DNA of 64,000 bases from Antilocapra americana (taxonomy: Eukaryota; Chordata; Mammalia; Artiodactyla; Antilocapridae). The notes under the pieces were generated by a model that saw only the letters and a program-made list of their open reading frames with translations, did no database searches and had not been told where the DNA came from. Made by a program: the position numbers and the translations under genes. Positions 1 through 12,898 of the stretch are shown here, piece after piece. The stretch covers positions 39,116,588-39,180,587 of the forward strand of contig ML660201.1 in assembly GCA_007570785.1 (NCBI GenBank), given 5' to 3'. Each line of letters opens with the position of its first letter. Position 1 is the first letter of the stretch.

Positions 1-460
1 TCCCTCCCTGAGGGGCTGCTGAGCCCTGCCACGATGCTTCAGGCAGAGCCGAGAAAACACAGGCGCCCCTCTGGCCAGGCCCCATGGGGCCCTGCTCCTC
101 TGGACAGCCCGGGTATCCAAGCTGCCCTACTGTGGTCTCCGCAGCCAGGTGTGGGGCAGCTAAGCAGAGCATCTTGGGGGCACCTACCTTGAAAGCCGCC
201 TGAGGGGAGAACGGTCTGTCCTTAATGAGGAAGGGCCGGGTGGCCCAAGGCCGCCCTCCAAGGCAGCGCACTAACAGAGAGAGCTTTTCGGCCTGCCAGC
301 CTCTCCTCACGCCTTCGCCCTTATTCTCTCCACACTTCCCCCACCACCCTACCCCGTCCAGGCCCTCTCACCACAGCAGCCCGGGGCTGCAGCAGCTCCG
401 CTCCTGGAGGTTAGAACAGTGCTGCTTGACCTTTACTGTGCCTGTGAATCACCAGGGCCC
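1..460. other. Intergenic, no gene seen
   Basis: GC-rich single-copy-looking sequence. No exon with homology that I recognise. FAM107A, the next gene on this side in human, would be expected outside the window. Confidence 0.6.
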
Positions 461-603
461 TGGGTGGGGAAGATCCCCTGGAGAAGGAAATGGCACCCCA
501 CTCCAATATTCTTGCTTGGAGAATCCCATGGACAGCGGAGCCTGGTGGGCTACAGTCCACGGAGTCGCAAAGAATCGGACACGACTGAGCGACTTCAGTT
601 TTG
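461..603 (+). mobile_element. Bov-tA SINE, 3' part
   Basis: It matches the Bov-tA body: GGGAAGATCCCCTGGAGAAG, CCATGGACAGCGGAGCCTGG and GTCGCAAAGAATCGGACACG. The tRNA-like head is absent. Confidence 0.92.
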
Positions 604-1226
604 CTAGAAGACGGCTTCTGCTCCCGCAGGCTGGGGTGAGAGCTGACATCCTGTTTCTAACTAGCTCCTGGACTGCCACCCTGAGGCCCACACTGTCCCC
701 GGCAAGGCTGGAGCATCCAGGGGTGGCGAATATAAGCCCTCCCTGCCCCCCAGCTCCCGTGACCCTGGTCCTGGAGATTCCCATCTGCCTCCACAGCCCC
801 AAGGCGCTCTTTATTTTCCTCCCGCCCCAGGGGCCCTAGGCCCAGGGAACACTTCTGGCTCAGAAACTGTGTTGGTTATGTGACCAGAGATGTATGCAAT
901 TGCCAATCTGCCTTTCTTACCACAATGATGCAATTCTAGCCAAAAATACTCACAAAACTTTTTTTTAAAGAACCTTTCCCTAAAGCCTACAAAAAGCACA
1001 TATATAGTGATTTTCAACAAGCTTTGGAAAACATTAAAAAACAGTCTGAAGACACCGCCACCACCCTGACACACTGGCCCAATTCCATGAACTCAGCCAC
1101 CCGTTCGTCCTCAGAATTCGCCTCCGAACACAAGACCAAATGTTTGAACTTTTGCTCCTGTCCCATATTTAAAGATCTGGAGACCCACCAGGCCTTTTTC
1201 TTTTCCCCTGAAGGATAAACCCCTGC

Positions 1227-1422
1227 CCCATAGCTCAGTTGCTGAGGAATCTGCCTGTAATGTGGGAGACCTGGGTTCAATTCCTGGGTCACGAAGTTCC
1301 CCTGGAGAAGGAGATGGCAACCCACTCCAGTTTTCTTGCCTGGAGAATCCTATGGTCAGAGGAGCCTGGCAGGCTACAGTTCATGGGACTGTAAGAGTCG
1401 GACATGACTTAGTGCTATCTTT
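1227..1422 (+). mobile_element. Bov-tA SINE, full length
   Basis: A tRNA-like head (CATAGCTCAGTTGCTGAGGA, GGTTCAATTCCTGG as B box) plus the body ending in GAGTCGGACATGACTTAG. The tail is TTTCTTTCTTTCTC. Confidence 0.93.
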
Positions 1423-1429
1423 CTTTCTT

Positions 1430-3289
1430 TCTCTGGCTTTGTAAACCCATCATTCAAGGTAACAGGGCACTAGTAGAAAAGCATTTCCTTTTACTCACCC
1501 CACCCTGCCCACCAAGACTGCTGGACAGAGCTGCCACTGGGATGCAGTCTGGTACCTGGACCAAAGGTGGGAGGGAAGGGACTGTCCTGGTGATATTCCT
1601 ACCTCAGTGGCTGGAGGGTCACCAGAGACGACTTCCTTCTGTGGTGTGTGGGGAGGGAGGGAGGGTGGCTCCAAAAGGCTCTTGAATGTGACCATTTTGG
1701 TGAGAAGGAGGGAACGCGGCTTTACATGTCTATCCAGCAAGAATCATGCTAAAAACATGCACAGTCCCTGGGTAAAGACCACCACTTCTGCACCGAAGTC
1801 GCCCCTGTGTCGTTGAGACATGTGAGGAGAACAAGACTGAGCCTCTACGATGGAGTCGCCCCTAAGGGAATGCTTGGGGGTTCACTGTGGCCACGGGGTG
1901 CTCCATTGGGGGCAGCAGGGCACAGAGACCAAGCCCCGGAAATATTAGAACAGACCTCGAGTACCACGGCGTCCACGGAGCCTGACCGACACCCCTGGTC
2001 CCGTGCTCAGTCCCCACTCCTCCTCTCCAGCCATCTCCCACTGCGGATGCTGTAGACACGGCCTCTCACTGGTGCAGCCTCCTCTGCAGCTTGGGGCGAC
2101 CATCTGACCAGGTATGGTCAGTGACATTTACAATGCGGTCTACAGGGGCTCCTGGAAAGCTTATTTTTCTGACAAAAGAGACAGATTGGGTCCCACCCCC
2201 TTGCCCTTCCCTTCTTCCCTTCATCGAGGCTGGGACGCCTGGAGCCACAGCAGCCATGTTGCTACTATGAGAAAAAGGCCAAGAGAATCTGAGAGACGGG
2301 CCTGACTGTCGTGTGAACCAAGCCAACGCCACAGCCCTTGTCCAGGAGTCTTGTAAATACAAATAAAACCCGCCTTGTTTAAGCTCCTCTTGGTTGGTCT
2401 CTATTCTGTGGAAAAACATTCCTCACAGAAACCCAGCTCTGCGGCCCAGAGTTACCTGCAGACTGCCCTGAAGGTCAGACTCCCCTCTGCCATCAGAAAC
2501 CCACTGGATCAGGAGCCCCCGCCAGGCAGCCTACACAACACCGGTCCGCGAACAGGTGTCTGGGCATCACCAACTCACACATCACTACGTATGTGTCACG
2601 AGCCTGCTCTGTGGCAGGAAACGTGCGGCGTGGGGGCCACGCCTGGGGCACCGCAGTGGCCGCTGCCTCCTGGTCGCGCCTGTGCCCGTCCCCCACAGCC
2701 TGTGTTCTCGACAGAGCAGCGGAAATGCTAACAGTCCTGTTAAACTCTAAGGCAGATCTCACAGCTCCTCTGGCTCCCGACGACGTCCCTCATCCTGCGC
2801 ATCGCGCTCTCACCTCTGCCCCACTCCCCACTGCCCTCCCCTTCCTCACCCAGCTCAGGCGCCTCCCAGCTCGCTGCCCCCTGCCCCAAACTGCCCCCTG
2901 CCCCAAACGCCCAGCTGAAAAGCGCTTCCCCAGCCAGGAGAGGCCTTCCCTCCCAGAGCCACACAGCGCACTGCCTCGCTTTCTGCGGGTCTTTCTCATG
3001 CTCTTCCTAAGCCAGGTCCCCTTGGCCACCCCTTCTAGAACCTCAACATCTCTGACACTCTTCCGGTCCCTTCTTTCCCTCCTTGCCACTTATCCCCATC
3101 TATCATGTATTTCACTTACCTTGTGTGTCTCTCCCAACGATAATGCTCGCTCCATAAGGGCAGAGATTTGTGTCTGTTTTATTTAAGGCTGAATCTCAAA
3201 TGGACATCCACCTTCCCTGCCAGCAGGTGGCCTCCCTGGTGCCACTCTGGCAGCTGGGCCCCAGGGGAAAGAACCCCACCCCTCCCACA
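1430..3289. other. Intergenic, no gene seen
   Basis: Mixed-composition sequence with scattered short open frames and no recognisable protein or RNA gene. An AATAAA at about 2362 has no supported gene upstream. Confidence 0.6.
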
Positions 3290-3590
3290 CACAGCTCAGA
3301 GAACCCCAGTCCCTCCCACTCACGACTCAGTGAACCCCAGTCCCTCCCACTCACTGCTCAGAGATCCCCAGTCCCTCCCACTCACGACTCAGAGATCCCC
3401 AGCCCTGCCACTCATGGCTCAGAGATCCCCAGCCCTCCCACTGACGGCTCAGAGATCCCCAGCCCTCCCACTCAAGGCTCAGAGATCCCCAGCCCTCCCA
3501 CTCANNNNNNNNNNTCACGGCTCAGAGATCCCCAGCCCTCCCATTCACGGCTCAGAGATCCCCAGCCCTCCCACTCACAGCTCAGAGAAT
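3290..3590. repeat. 30/31-bp minisatellite containing an assembly gap
   Basis: At least nine copies of a unit like GCTCAGAGATCCCCAGCCCT + CCCACTCACG. The first copies have a 31-bp AGTCCCTCCC variant and later copies are 30 bp. N at 3505-3514 marks an unresolved stretch, so the true copy number is unknown. The 30-bp period makes it read open in several frames. Confidence 0.95.
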
Positions 3591-4152
3591 AGGTACTGTC
3601 CACTGAGGGCCCAGGGCACACAACAGGTGCTCAACACATGTTTTCTGAATGAAAGAGCGAGAACCCCCTTCCTTCTCTGCCCCCCCACCCCCGTCTTTTG
3701 CCGCAACACCTCCAGCCTCCTCCGAGGTGCAGGGTGCAGCTCCTCTCCTCATCAGCAGTGGCCTGCACCCGCCTCCGCCATGCTGACCCTCGCCCGGAGC
3801 CATCTGTTTCATTCAGAAGCTCTCCTCTGGCTTCCTGGGCTTCTGTCGGCAATCGTGGGTCCTACCAGGCCTTGTGCCTTCAGAAGGCATGGTGGAGCTG
3901 CATGGCCCCCACCACCCCACTTTCTGGGCCCCCCAGAGTTAGGTCTTCCCTGAAGGCAAAGGTCGGTCGTCACCCTGTCCTAGGGATCTGGGAGAAGGAG
4001 AGGTCTGAGGCTGTAGCTGAGACGGCAGACGTGCCCGAAATGGGGAGCCAAGAGCCGCGAGCCCTGTTCGCACTGAAGCCACACTCACACCCACCAGACC
4101 GCAAGTCCCGGTCTGGGTCCGAGACACCCTCTTCGATGGCAGACCGGCTGTG

Positions 4153-4331
4153 ATGCTGGTGGTAAAGAATCTGCCTGACAATGCAAGAGACACAAGAGAC
4201 TGGGCTCTATCCCTGTGTCAGGAAGATCTGGAGGAGGAAATGGCAACTCCAGTATTCTTACCTGGAAAATCCCAGGGACAAAGGAGCCTGGTGGCTACAG
4301 TTGCAAAGAGTCGATACAACTGAGCGCACAC
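4153..4331 (+). mobile_element. Bov-tA SINE, diverged
   Basis: Head GGTGGTAAAGAATCTGCCTG and body GGAGGAAATGGCAACTCCAG, ending in TCGATACAACTGAGCGCACA. A CHR-type SINE follows 25 bp later. Confidence 0.88.
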
Positions 4332-4355
4332 ACACAGCACTGAACACAAAACCTG

Positions 4356-4487
4356 GGGGACTTCCCTGGTGCTCCGCTGGCTAAGACTCCACACGCCCAA
4401 TGCCAAGTGCCCAGGTTCAATCCCTGGTAAGGGAACTCCACAATTAAGACCCAGAGCAACCAAAGAAATATTGAAAACAAAAACCAC
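4356..4487 (+). mobile_element. CHR-type tRNA-derived SINE
   Basis: GGGGACTTCCCTGGTGCTCC, B box GGTTCAATCCCTGG, then GGGAACTCCACAATTAAGAC. This family is shared by ruminants and other cetartiodactyls. Confidence 0.85.
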
Positions 4488-4857
4488 CGTGGGAGAGAGA
4501 TGGGGGAGCTCAGGAGGTGAAGGGACGCTCCCTGCCTGGTCCCGCAATGTGCTCCAGGAGCGCTTTCACAAGCCAAGCTCCTCACCCTCAGCATCATACA
4601 GATTCTAGGCCTCATGAGAGCAGGGACCCATCTGCTCCCCCTTACCGCTCCCAACCAGGGCTCTGCACACGGTATGTGTTCACAAAAGCTGTCACTAGCT
4701 ATCATTTATGATTATCCATAACTGTGACACATTATCTCTATCGTGACCGCATTGATGGACAGCCAGCAAGGTCGTCATCCGTAACAATTTGGTATCGTCC
4801 TGCCTGTTATGCAGATGAAGAAACCGAGGTTCTGGTGAGTTAAAAGACCTGAATGCT

Positions 4858-4982
4858 GGTGTTGCTCAGTTGTGTCCAGCTCTTTGTGACCCCATGGACT
4901 GCAGCACGCCAGGCTTCCCTGTCCTTCACCATCTCCTGGAGGTTGCTCAAACTCACGTTCATTGAGTTGGACCTGACAGAAG
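4858..4982 (-). mobile_element. BovB 3'-end fragment, inverted
   Basis: Reverse-oriented BovB 3' sequence: GTGTCCAGCTCTTTGTGACC, the CCATGGACTGCAGCACGCCAG block and CTGTCCTTCACCATCTCCTG. Upstream (4680-4850) is MIR-like sequence. Confidence 0.85.
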
Positions 4983-4989
4983 TCACAAA

Positions 4990-7499
4990 ACAATCCCTGG
5001 TGGGGCAGATGAGATTCACACACAGCCATCTTTCTGAGAAGTCTACGGTTTTCCCACTACAGCCAGGCCGTACCCCTAGAAAGGGCTCACAGAGGGCCCC
5101 ATACCATCCTTCTTGGCACAGGATTCAGGAACCAAGCTCACCTTCCATTTGCCCATCCGAACCTGAGGTTTCCTTTCCAACCACAAATACAGACGCAGGC
5201 CAGTGTACCTGAGACCTGCAGTGAGGAATGTGTGCACAGTGTAGACACGGTCCCACCCCCAGCACCACGCCCTTGCTCGAAAGCCAGCCAGTCTCTGGGG
5301 CCAACCAACAGGTTCACATCCCCCATCACGGCGGCATTCCCGTCCCCTTGCAGAACCAGACCTATGACTGAGAAGTGGTCTAAACCATTTGATGTTTCAC
5401 TGCTCCCAAAGACTCATCAACCAACCTCAAATCCCCCACTCCCACCAGGGCCTTGTTTCACAGTGCCCCCTCTGCTGGGTCTCTTGAGAAGAGAGCCCTC
5501 ACCTCCCTGTGGTTACCGTCCTCACCTCAGCCGGCCACCTCTGCTGGATGATCGGCTGGCACCCCCAGAGAGGACAAGGGGCTGGGCTGTTTCCCAGTAC
5601 TGGCCCCCTCACTAAATCTGCCCATCCATTTCCCAGAAAGCACTTGGGGAGAGACGAGCAGGACTGCCCGGGGAGAGGGCCTGGCAACCCCCTGGCTGCT
5701 GGGCAATGGTTAAGCTTGCCGGGCTTCCCCTCCAAGGAAGGGCTTCACGTGGGACCAAGGTACCAGCTCTCCCCTGTGTGTGCCTGAACTGAACTGCTCA
5801 CTTCCCCCTGCAAGGTCAGTACCAGGCTTGCCTTGTAAAGAGGGTTAGTTCTGTGCTGCCCACCTCTGGATTCAAGCCCCAGCTCTGCCAACCACTACTT
5901 GTCACAGTCAGGGCAACTCAACTGAACCGTACTTTCCACAGCTGTGACACAGGCCAGGATACCTGTACTCACTGAACATTTAGTGTCTGTGCCAGGGACT
6001 GGGCTAAATCCTCTGTGTGAACCTCCTCGTTTAATCCCCCAGCACTGTCGTTACCTCCATTTTAGATGGAGAATCCAAGGTTTAGAGGCAAAGCTACCGC
6101 ACAAAGGCACACCGCCAGCAGGCGGCGGGAGCGGGCCATGGACTCTACCCGCCCCCTCCCCGGCCACTGCTGCCTGCGTGTCTTTCTGGCATTAACAGAG
6201 GCTACAGGACAATGTTCTGCAAAGCACCCACATTCCAGCCTCCCCATCTGTTGCCAGAAACTTTCAGCAAGACTCCCGAGGCCCAATGGCCTTCCTCCTT
6301 CCTTCTCTCCAGCCCGTGGCTCAGCCCAAACCAACCTGAGAAGGAAGAGCAAGAATCCCGGGGACAAGAATCCCAGCCCCATCCCATTCACAGCTGTGAG
6401 ATCAGATCGTCCAAACCGGGCGCAGGAGGCCACATGCCTGCTCTTGGCCCAGGAAGCTCAGGGAAGGAGCAGGAAAGAGAAAACATGCATTAAGCACCTA
6501 CTATATGCCTGGCAGCATTTAGAACACAAGAGAATAGACACAGGGCCTGGCTCATCTCAAGGGGCAGAAGTTCCTTCTCCCCCCCATTTCTGTCGCGCCC
6601 TCTTAGGATAGCGCGACAGGGGACACAGCATGGCTGTGCAGTCACAGACTTTGGACTTGGGGGCAGCAAGGGGACCTGGTTCTCCATTCACCACACAGGT
6701 GGTGACCTGGACCCCTTACTTACCATCTCTGAGTTTCTCATCGTTACGTGAGGGCTCTAGGAGTGCCAGTCTCACAGGCTGTCAGGAGCAAGGAACGAAT
6801 AACAAGCATGCAATGCTCATTAAGTGCAGGCACAGGGCAGCACTCAAGCAAAGTTAAGGACCGTCTTCCCTGTCCTCGACAGCCGCACTGTCACGTGTCA
6901 CTGGCCAGAGCCCTCCAAGTTCTACTTCCACTGGTTCATTCCTTAGTCCCTGAGCTTGTCTGGCACCTACCCCTCCTTCATGGCTGGCCACCACCCCAAG
7001 ACCCTCCACCCTTCTCCCAGTCCCCTCTTCTGGGGGAGGCATCATCCACACCTTCTCACACCTCAACGTAAACAAGGGACATTCTAAAAGGAACACCTCA
7101 GCAGTACTCCCCAAAGTCTCAAGGTCACAAAAGACAAAGACAGACAGAGGAACTGAACCAGCTGGAGGAGACAGGACAAACAAATGCAGTGTGGGATCCT
7201 GGGATGGATCCGGAACCAAGAAAAAGGTATGAGTGGGAAACCTGGCAAAATTTAGTGTGCAGTAAGAATGAAGGCGGCAGGATTCCAGAGAAAACCCTGA
7301 CCCCTGACAGCTCCTGGGAGATCACCTCAAAGCTCTCAGAACATCCTGCCTGAAAAGAGAACCTCCGTTCACCTGGGGCCCTGGGCCATGCCAGGCAGTC
7401 TCCACTAACAGTGTGATTTATGTGTGGCCGTGGGTTATGCTGGATCACGGTTTCTGGAAGGGCTAGGGACCGAGGAACTGAGATTGAGCCACACCGACC
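4990..7499. other. Intergenic, MIR-like fragments only
   Basis: Apart from old MIR-like pieces I see no gene. Open frames of 60-180 codons occur on both strands and have low-complexity, Pro/Ser-rich compositions typical of chance. Confidence 0.6.
5850..6125. repeat. MIR-like old SINE fragments
   Basis: TCAAGCCCCAGCTCTGCCAA followed by CCATTTTAGATGGAGAATCC resembles MIR/MIR3 cores. Similar weak fragments are seen near 4680-4840, 6640-6830, 11455-11560, 23010-23100, 24790-24900, 26300-26640, 28190-28300, 32880-33000, 34960-35140 and 36640-36870. Confidence 0.5.
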
Positions 7500-8230
7500 T
7501 CCCACGGCTCTGGGACACAGGCACTAGAACCCTGGACAGCAGCTGCGCTGAGCTGGCCTGAGTGTGGGCTCTCTGCGCGCTGCCATGCACACAGGGAGAA
7601 TAGCTGCTGTCCACACACTCGGCTGGGAGGGATGCTGGCAGGCGGTGCCTGGTCTCTCCTGGACTCCGCCCTACCTGCCTTTTCCTTGGCTGATTTTAAT
7701 CTATATCCTTTTGCAGTAAAAGACCATGATCATGAATAAAACAGTTATCCTGAGTTCTGTGTCCTTCAAGCAAATCAACTGAACCAGCAGGTGAACTTGG
7801 GGACCTTCCAACACCCTCAAGTGAATTTTTGTTGTTGTTTTTGCAGTTTGTTAATTATGAAAGCATGATAACACATTTACAGGAGACGCGCAAGATACAG
7901 AACAAAGTTACATATAGTTCCACTCAACCAAGTTCTGAAGATTAGTCAACAGTAGCTCGTTGTGGCATTTTCTTGTTTTCCATAATTACACTACAGTTAT
8001 GTAAAATGTTAACACTAGAGGAAGCTGGGTGAAAGGTGTACAGAACCTCTGCTAGGTTTTTGCAACCTTCTGAAAGTCTAAAGTCATTTTGAAACAGAAA
8101 GTTAAAAACAAAGTATAGGGAGACAGGGGAGGACAACCGTCGAAGCTGACTGCTGGGCACATCTGGAATCATTATACTGCTCTCTCCACTTGTGCACAGG
8201 CTTTTAATTTTTTGTAATAAAATTTTTTTA
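7500..8230. repeat. Probable old LTR/LINE 3' sequences
   Basis: ATCCTTTTGCAGTAAAAGAC, CATGAATAAAACAGTTATCC and TGAGTTCTGTGTCCTTCAAG resemble the end of an old ERVL-type LTR with its poly(A) signal. 7980-8110 (GAGGAAGCTGGGTGAAAGGT, TTTTTGCAACCTTCTGAAAG) resembles an old LINE 3' end. No coding capacity is seen. Confidence 0.45.
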
Positions 8231-8599
8231 AACTAGAGGAGTCAATAGTTTGGTGCCACAAGTTGAAAGGATCCCATCCAGAACATACAAAGCAGAGTCA
8301 GCGGCAAAGCCGATAAAGAAACCATTTAAACACGGAATCCACCCAACAGTAGAGGAACCTGCATCCCGCCCCCCGCCCTTCCGCGCCCCCCGCCCCAGCA
8401 ACAGCTGCACGACAGCGGAGCCAGGAGAGCGCCCACAGCCCAGCTCATGCACATGTGCACTGACCTGCCCTGCACACCCCACCCCGCCGCTGCAGTCCTG
8501 GCACAGCCGGCAGGCTGTGGAGCCCACACGAGGGACCCCCTGAGTGTCCACTACGCATGTGAGTCCCACGAGAGTGCTCCTTCAAGACTGGGAGAGGTA

Positions 8600-10975
8600 G
8601 CTGTTTTGAAAAAAAGCACAGAGACAAACACAGATAGACAAAATGAGGAGACACAGGAATGTGTTCCAAACCAAAGAACAAGATAAATCCCTCAAAAAAC
8701 ACCTTAAGAAGATGGAGGTAAACAATCTACCTGATCAACAGTTCTAAGTAATAATCATTAAGGTGCTCACCAATGTCAGGAGAAGAGAGGAGGAACATGG
8801 AAAGATGTTCAACAAAGATAAAATATAACAAAGTACCAAAGAGACATGACAAATGAACTGAAAAATACACTGGTGGGGTTCGGCAGCAGACTGGATGAAA
8901 TAGAAAAATGCATCAGGGAGCTGGAAGACGATGCAAAGGAAATCATCTAGAAAGAGCAGCAAAATGAAAAAATTTTTAAAGTGGACAGGCCTTAAAGGAC
9001 TTCCAGGAAACATCAAGTAGAGTAACATTGCCATTGAAGAGGTCGCAGAAGAAGAGGAGAAACAGCCAGAAAAAAAAAAATTGGAAGAAATAATGGTTGA
9101 CAACTTAGCTAACCTGAGAAAGGAAACAGACATCCAGGTCCGGGAAGCTCAGAGATTTCCAAGGAAGAGAAACCCCTGAGAAGCCACACCAAGACACTAT
9201 ACAATCAAAATGTGACAGCTGCAGAGAAAGAAGAAGAAAAGCAGCAAGAGAAAAACAACTTACTATGTACATGGGAAACTCCTTAAGGTTTTAGCAGATT
9301 TTCCAGCAGAAAATTTATAAGCTGGAATGGACTGGCATGGCTTGTTTCAAGGGCTGAAAGAGGGGGAAAAAAAATCCCAACCAAGAATTCTCTGCCTGGT
9401 AAGGTTATCATTCAGAATTGAAGAAGAGAGTAAAAGTTCCCCAGATAAGCAAAAGCTAAAGGAGTTTATGACCACTAAACCAGCCTTACAAGAAATCTTT
9501 AGGCTGAAAAGAAAAGGTACTGATTAATAAGAAAACATATGAAAGTAAAATTCTCATTGGAAAAGGTAAACATATACTAAAGGTAGTGGATAAATCATTT
9601 ATAAAGCAACAAACTATCAGAGAAATTAAGAAAATAATCCCATTTACAATTCCATCAAAAAGAATAAAACATCTAGGAATAAATTTAACCAAGGAGGTAA
9701 AAGACCTGCATATTGTAAACTAAAATACTGATGAGACACTGAAGAAAACAGAAATGAAAAAAATCTTCCATGCTTATGAACTGGAATAATTAACAGTTTA
9801 AACGTCCACACTACTCAAAGCAATCTACAGATTAAATGCAATTTCTATCAAAATTCCAATGGAGCTAGAGCAATCAAAACAACATGGTTCTGGTGCAAAA
9901 ACATACACACAGATTTATGGAACAGAACTGAGAGCCTGGAAATAAATCCACACATATATGGACAATTTACAACAAAGGAGCCTAGAACACAGAAAGATGG
10001 TCGACATCCACTAGTCACTCAGGCACGTCCGACTCTGTGACGCCACGGACTATAGCCCCCAGGCTCCTCTGTCCCTGGGATCTCCAGGCAAGAACACTGG
10101 AGTGGGCTGCCATTCCCTTCTCCAGGGGAATCTTCCCAACCCAGGAACAAACCCAGGTCTCTGGCATTACAGGCAGATTCTTAACTATCTAAGGCATCAG
10201 GGAAGACCCAAACTGGCTTATCAGGAGTAGGATTATTACAGGGAAATGCAAATAAAAACCACAAAGAGATTTCACCTCACAACTGTTAGAATGGCTATTA
10301 TCTAAAAGACAAAAAAAATAACAAGCAACAGAGAGGATGAGGGAAAAAAGGAACCTTCGCACACCGTTGGCCAGATTGTAAACTGGTGCCGCCGCGATGG
10401 GAAACAGCATGGAGGTTCCTCAAAAAATTAAGGCTAGAACTGTCATATGATCTAGCTATCACACTTCTGGATATCTACCTGAGGAACACAAAACCACTAA
10501 CCTGGAAAGACACACGCGCTGCTGTGTTCGCTGCAGCATTATTTACAACAGCTAAACGCCTCTCATGGACGAAGGAGCAGCACATGCGCGGTGTGTCTAC
10601 ACGCAGTGAGACGCTGCTCAGTCACAAGAGGGAGACCTGCCACTGTGACCGCACGGACAGACACTGAGGGGGTCACAGGAAGTGAAGTAGTCAGAAGGAA
10701 AAAAGACAAATGCTGTGTGAGTCTACCCTCGTGCGGAATCTGAAACAAAAACAAAACCAACCAACCAACCAACCTACAGATTCAGAGAACGGATAGGCAG
10801 TTACCAGAAGAATAGGGGGCTGTGGCGGTGAACCAAGGGGTGAAGCGGTTCAACTATATGGTGACTCATGGTAACCAGACTTGGGGGTGGTCATTTCCTA
10901 GTGTACACAGCTGTCAAATTTTAACGACATGTACATGAAACTTACATAATAAAATATATACATTAAAAAAAAAGA
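8600..10975 (+). mobile_element. Old L1 (LINE-1) fragment split by a SINE
   Basis: ORF1-type sequence (ATCTACCTGATCAACAGTTC to about 9530) is followed by ORF2 C-terminal sequence (ATCCCATTTACAATTCCATC, CAGATTAAATGCAATTTC) and a 3' part ending at an A-run near 10968. An inverted Bov-tA at 10008-10208 interrupts it. The central ORF2 region is missing. Stops occur in every frame, so it is a fossil of a mammalian-wide L1 subfamily. Confidence 0.85.
10008..10208 (-). mobile_element. Bov-tA SINE inside old L1
   Basis: Inverted body (CAGGCAAGAACACTGGAGTG, CCATTCCCTTCTCCAGGGGA) and head (AGGCAGATTCTTAACTATCT). It splits the L1 at 8600-10975. Confidence 0.92.
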
Positions 10976-12626
10976 GCTTAATCTTAAGACAACCAACATG
11001 TGGAAACTATGGCAGAGAGAAATTAGGTATTACTCTCCCATAGTCAATAATAGTATAAATCCCTGGTAGAGACCAGGTTGGAGCCCAGAACTTTGCCCTC
11101 CAAACAGCAGGGTCAAGGCCACCTTCCCTGAAGCCGCCACCTTGTGTACAGCCATTGCCAACAGCAACAGGAGACCCAGGGGTCTAAGCCCCCCAGTCCC
11201 AGCAGGAGCTGGTAGTTGGTGCCTCAGAGTTTGGATCCCATCCCGCTCCGGACACAAGCTAGGCACTACCTCGGGGGCACATGGAGAGCAGTGAGGCCCC
11301 TTCCTGAGCAAACACTACACATCACAGATGGGAAAGCAGAGACCCACAAGGGGAGGGCGCCCTCTCAGAGTGCCCATTATCTTAGGAGCCCTGGGTCTCC
11401 TGACTTCTTTTCCAACTGTGCACAAACGGGTTAAGACAAAGTCTTTACCATCAAAAGACCTGGGTCAACATCCAGCTCTGTAATCTACTTGCTGTGCAAG
11501 CCTGGGCAAGTGACAATACCTCTCCGAGCTTGTATCCTCCCCTGCAAAATGGGGAGCTGCGTCCTACTTTGCAGGGGTGCTGTGCAGTGGAAGTGAGGAA
11601 ACCTATAAACATCCCGCCGCACTTGCTGAGGCCCGGATCCCCTCTGGGTCCCCCTCAAAGCAGTGCCCAACGTACTGCAGGTGCGCCACAGACGTCTGTG
11701 CAGGGAATAAAGGACAGGAGTGTGCAAATACTAATGCTAGCCATAAACAAGACAAGCCAAACTCCAGAGCAGAGCCACAGCTGCTCACACGACACAGCAA
11801 TTCTTTAACTGAAGAAACAGGGAGGGGAACCTTCTAAGGTCCTGGGATATTAACGACTTGAGTTCCTGAAGGGGACAGGAGCCTTAAGGGGAGGAGGCAG
11901 AAAAACCAGGATCACTTTGGAAACAGAACTTGGTACACAGCCTTTTTAGTCCCAGAGGCGTCGGCTTTGAGATCGGAGGACTGGGTCTCTGGTCTGGGCA
12001 TGCGGGTAAATGTAAACAGGGTGGATACACATATGTGCGCACACAGACACACTGTAAGAAAGGTATGGTCTTTTCTATCAAAGCATAAGTCATAACTGAA
12101 GAAGTGATTCATTCTTAGAAGGGTTGAGCAGAAAGGTATATAGCCGGCTGCGAATAAGATGCCTAGAATGGTGCCTAGTTTCCAATCCCTTCTTCTTTTC
12201 ACTTCCGGATTCTCCTTCCTCCTAAGAACATTTTGGCAGGCTAATTTCTCATGATTTATCCTGGACATACACAAAGAACTAAAAGGGTTAGGAAAATAGT
12301 TAACACAAACCACCCTCCAATCAGGAATTTACAAGCCCTTGTGGAGACCAATTGTTAAAAACAAAAACACAACTAGGCAAAGTCGGGAGAGATTCTAATT
12401 CTGTGGTCCGCAAACTATGAGGAGCCAGAGAAGGGAACCTGTGTCTCAGGGATAAAAATCTAGGGGGCTCCCCACCCAGTGTGCTTGCTTCCCAAACTTC
12501 TGTCTGGAGCGCACCCTTCTACAGATGTCAAGACGGCCTTGCCGAGTCGTTTTCAATTGTCTGTCTTACTCTTGTGACATCGTTTGAGAGCATGTCCAAC
12601 AACAGCAACCCTTGCCTTTTAAAAAC
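10976..12626. other. Intergenic, no gene seen
   Basis: Contains a MIR-like patch near 11455-11560 and otherwise unassigned sequence. No protein homology is recognised. Confidence 0.6.
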
Positions 12627-12870
12627 AGGCCCCGGTGGCACAGTGCAGAAGAATCCGCCTGCTAATGCTGCGGACACAGTTTCTATCCCTGGTTTTGGGA
12701 GATCCCCATGCTGAGGAGCAACGAAGCCCCTCCACCACAACCACTGAGCCCACCCTCCACAGCGGAGAAGCCAGCATGTGAGAAGCATCCAACTGCGGCC
12801 AAGAGTAGCCCCTGCTAGAGGAAGCAGCCTCGACGAGAGGGAGTCCACACGCAGCAAGGAAGAGCTAGGG
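12627..12870 (+). mobile_element. tRNA-derived SINE, CHR-like with tail
   Basis: CCCCGGTGGCACAGTGCAGA, CCGCCTGCTAATGCTGCGGA and TTCTATCCCTGGTTTTGGGA are followed by the CHR-type distal part (AGGAGCAACGAAGCCCCTCC) through AAGAGCTAGGGCAGCCAAAA. Confidence 0.7.
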
Positions 12871-12898
12871 CAGCCAAAAGGGAGTCATCTGTCGTCAA

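Noticed and set aside
225..839. A 204-codon frame at the left edge
   Set aside because: Its middle is Bov-tA sequence and the rest has no homology.
2593..3186. A 197-codon frame
   Set aside because: Pro/Ser/Leu-rich with no domain, no splice structure and no recognised homologue.
3290..3590. CRISPR-like regular repeats
   Set aside because: The units are contiguous with no unique spacers, and the DNA is mammalian.
3168..3953. Long open frames (261 and 140 codons) over the 3.3-3.6 kb repeat
   Set aside because: They are open because the unit is 30 bp long, and they run across an N gap. No splice sites or homology.
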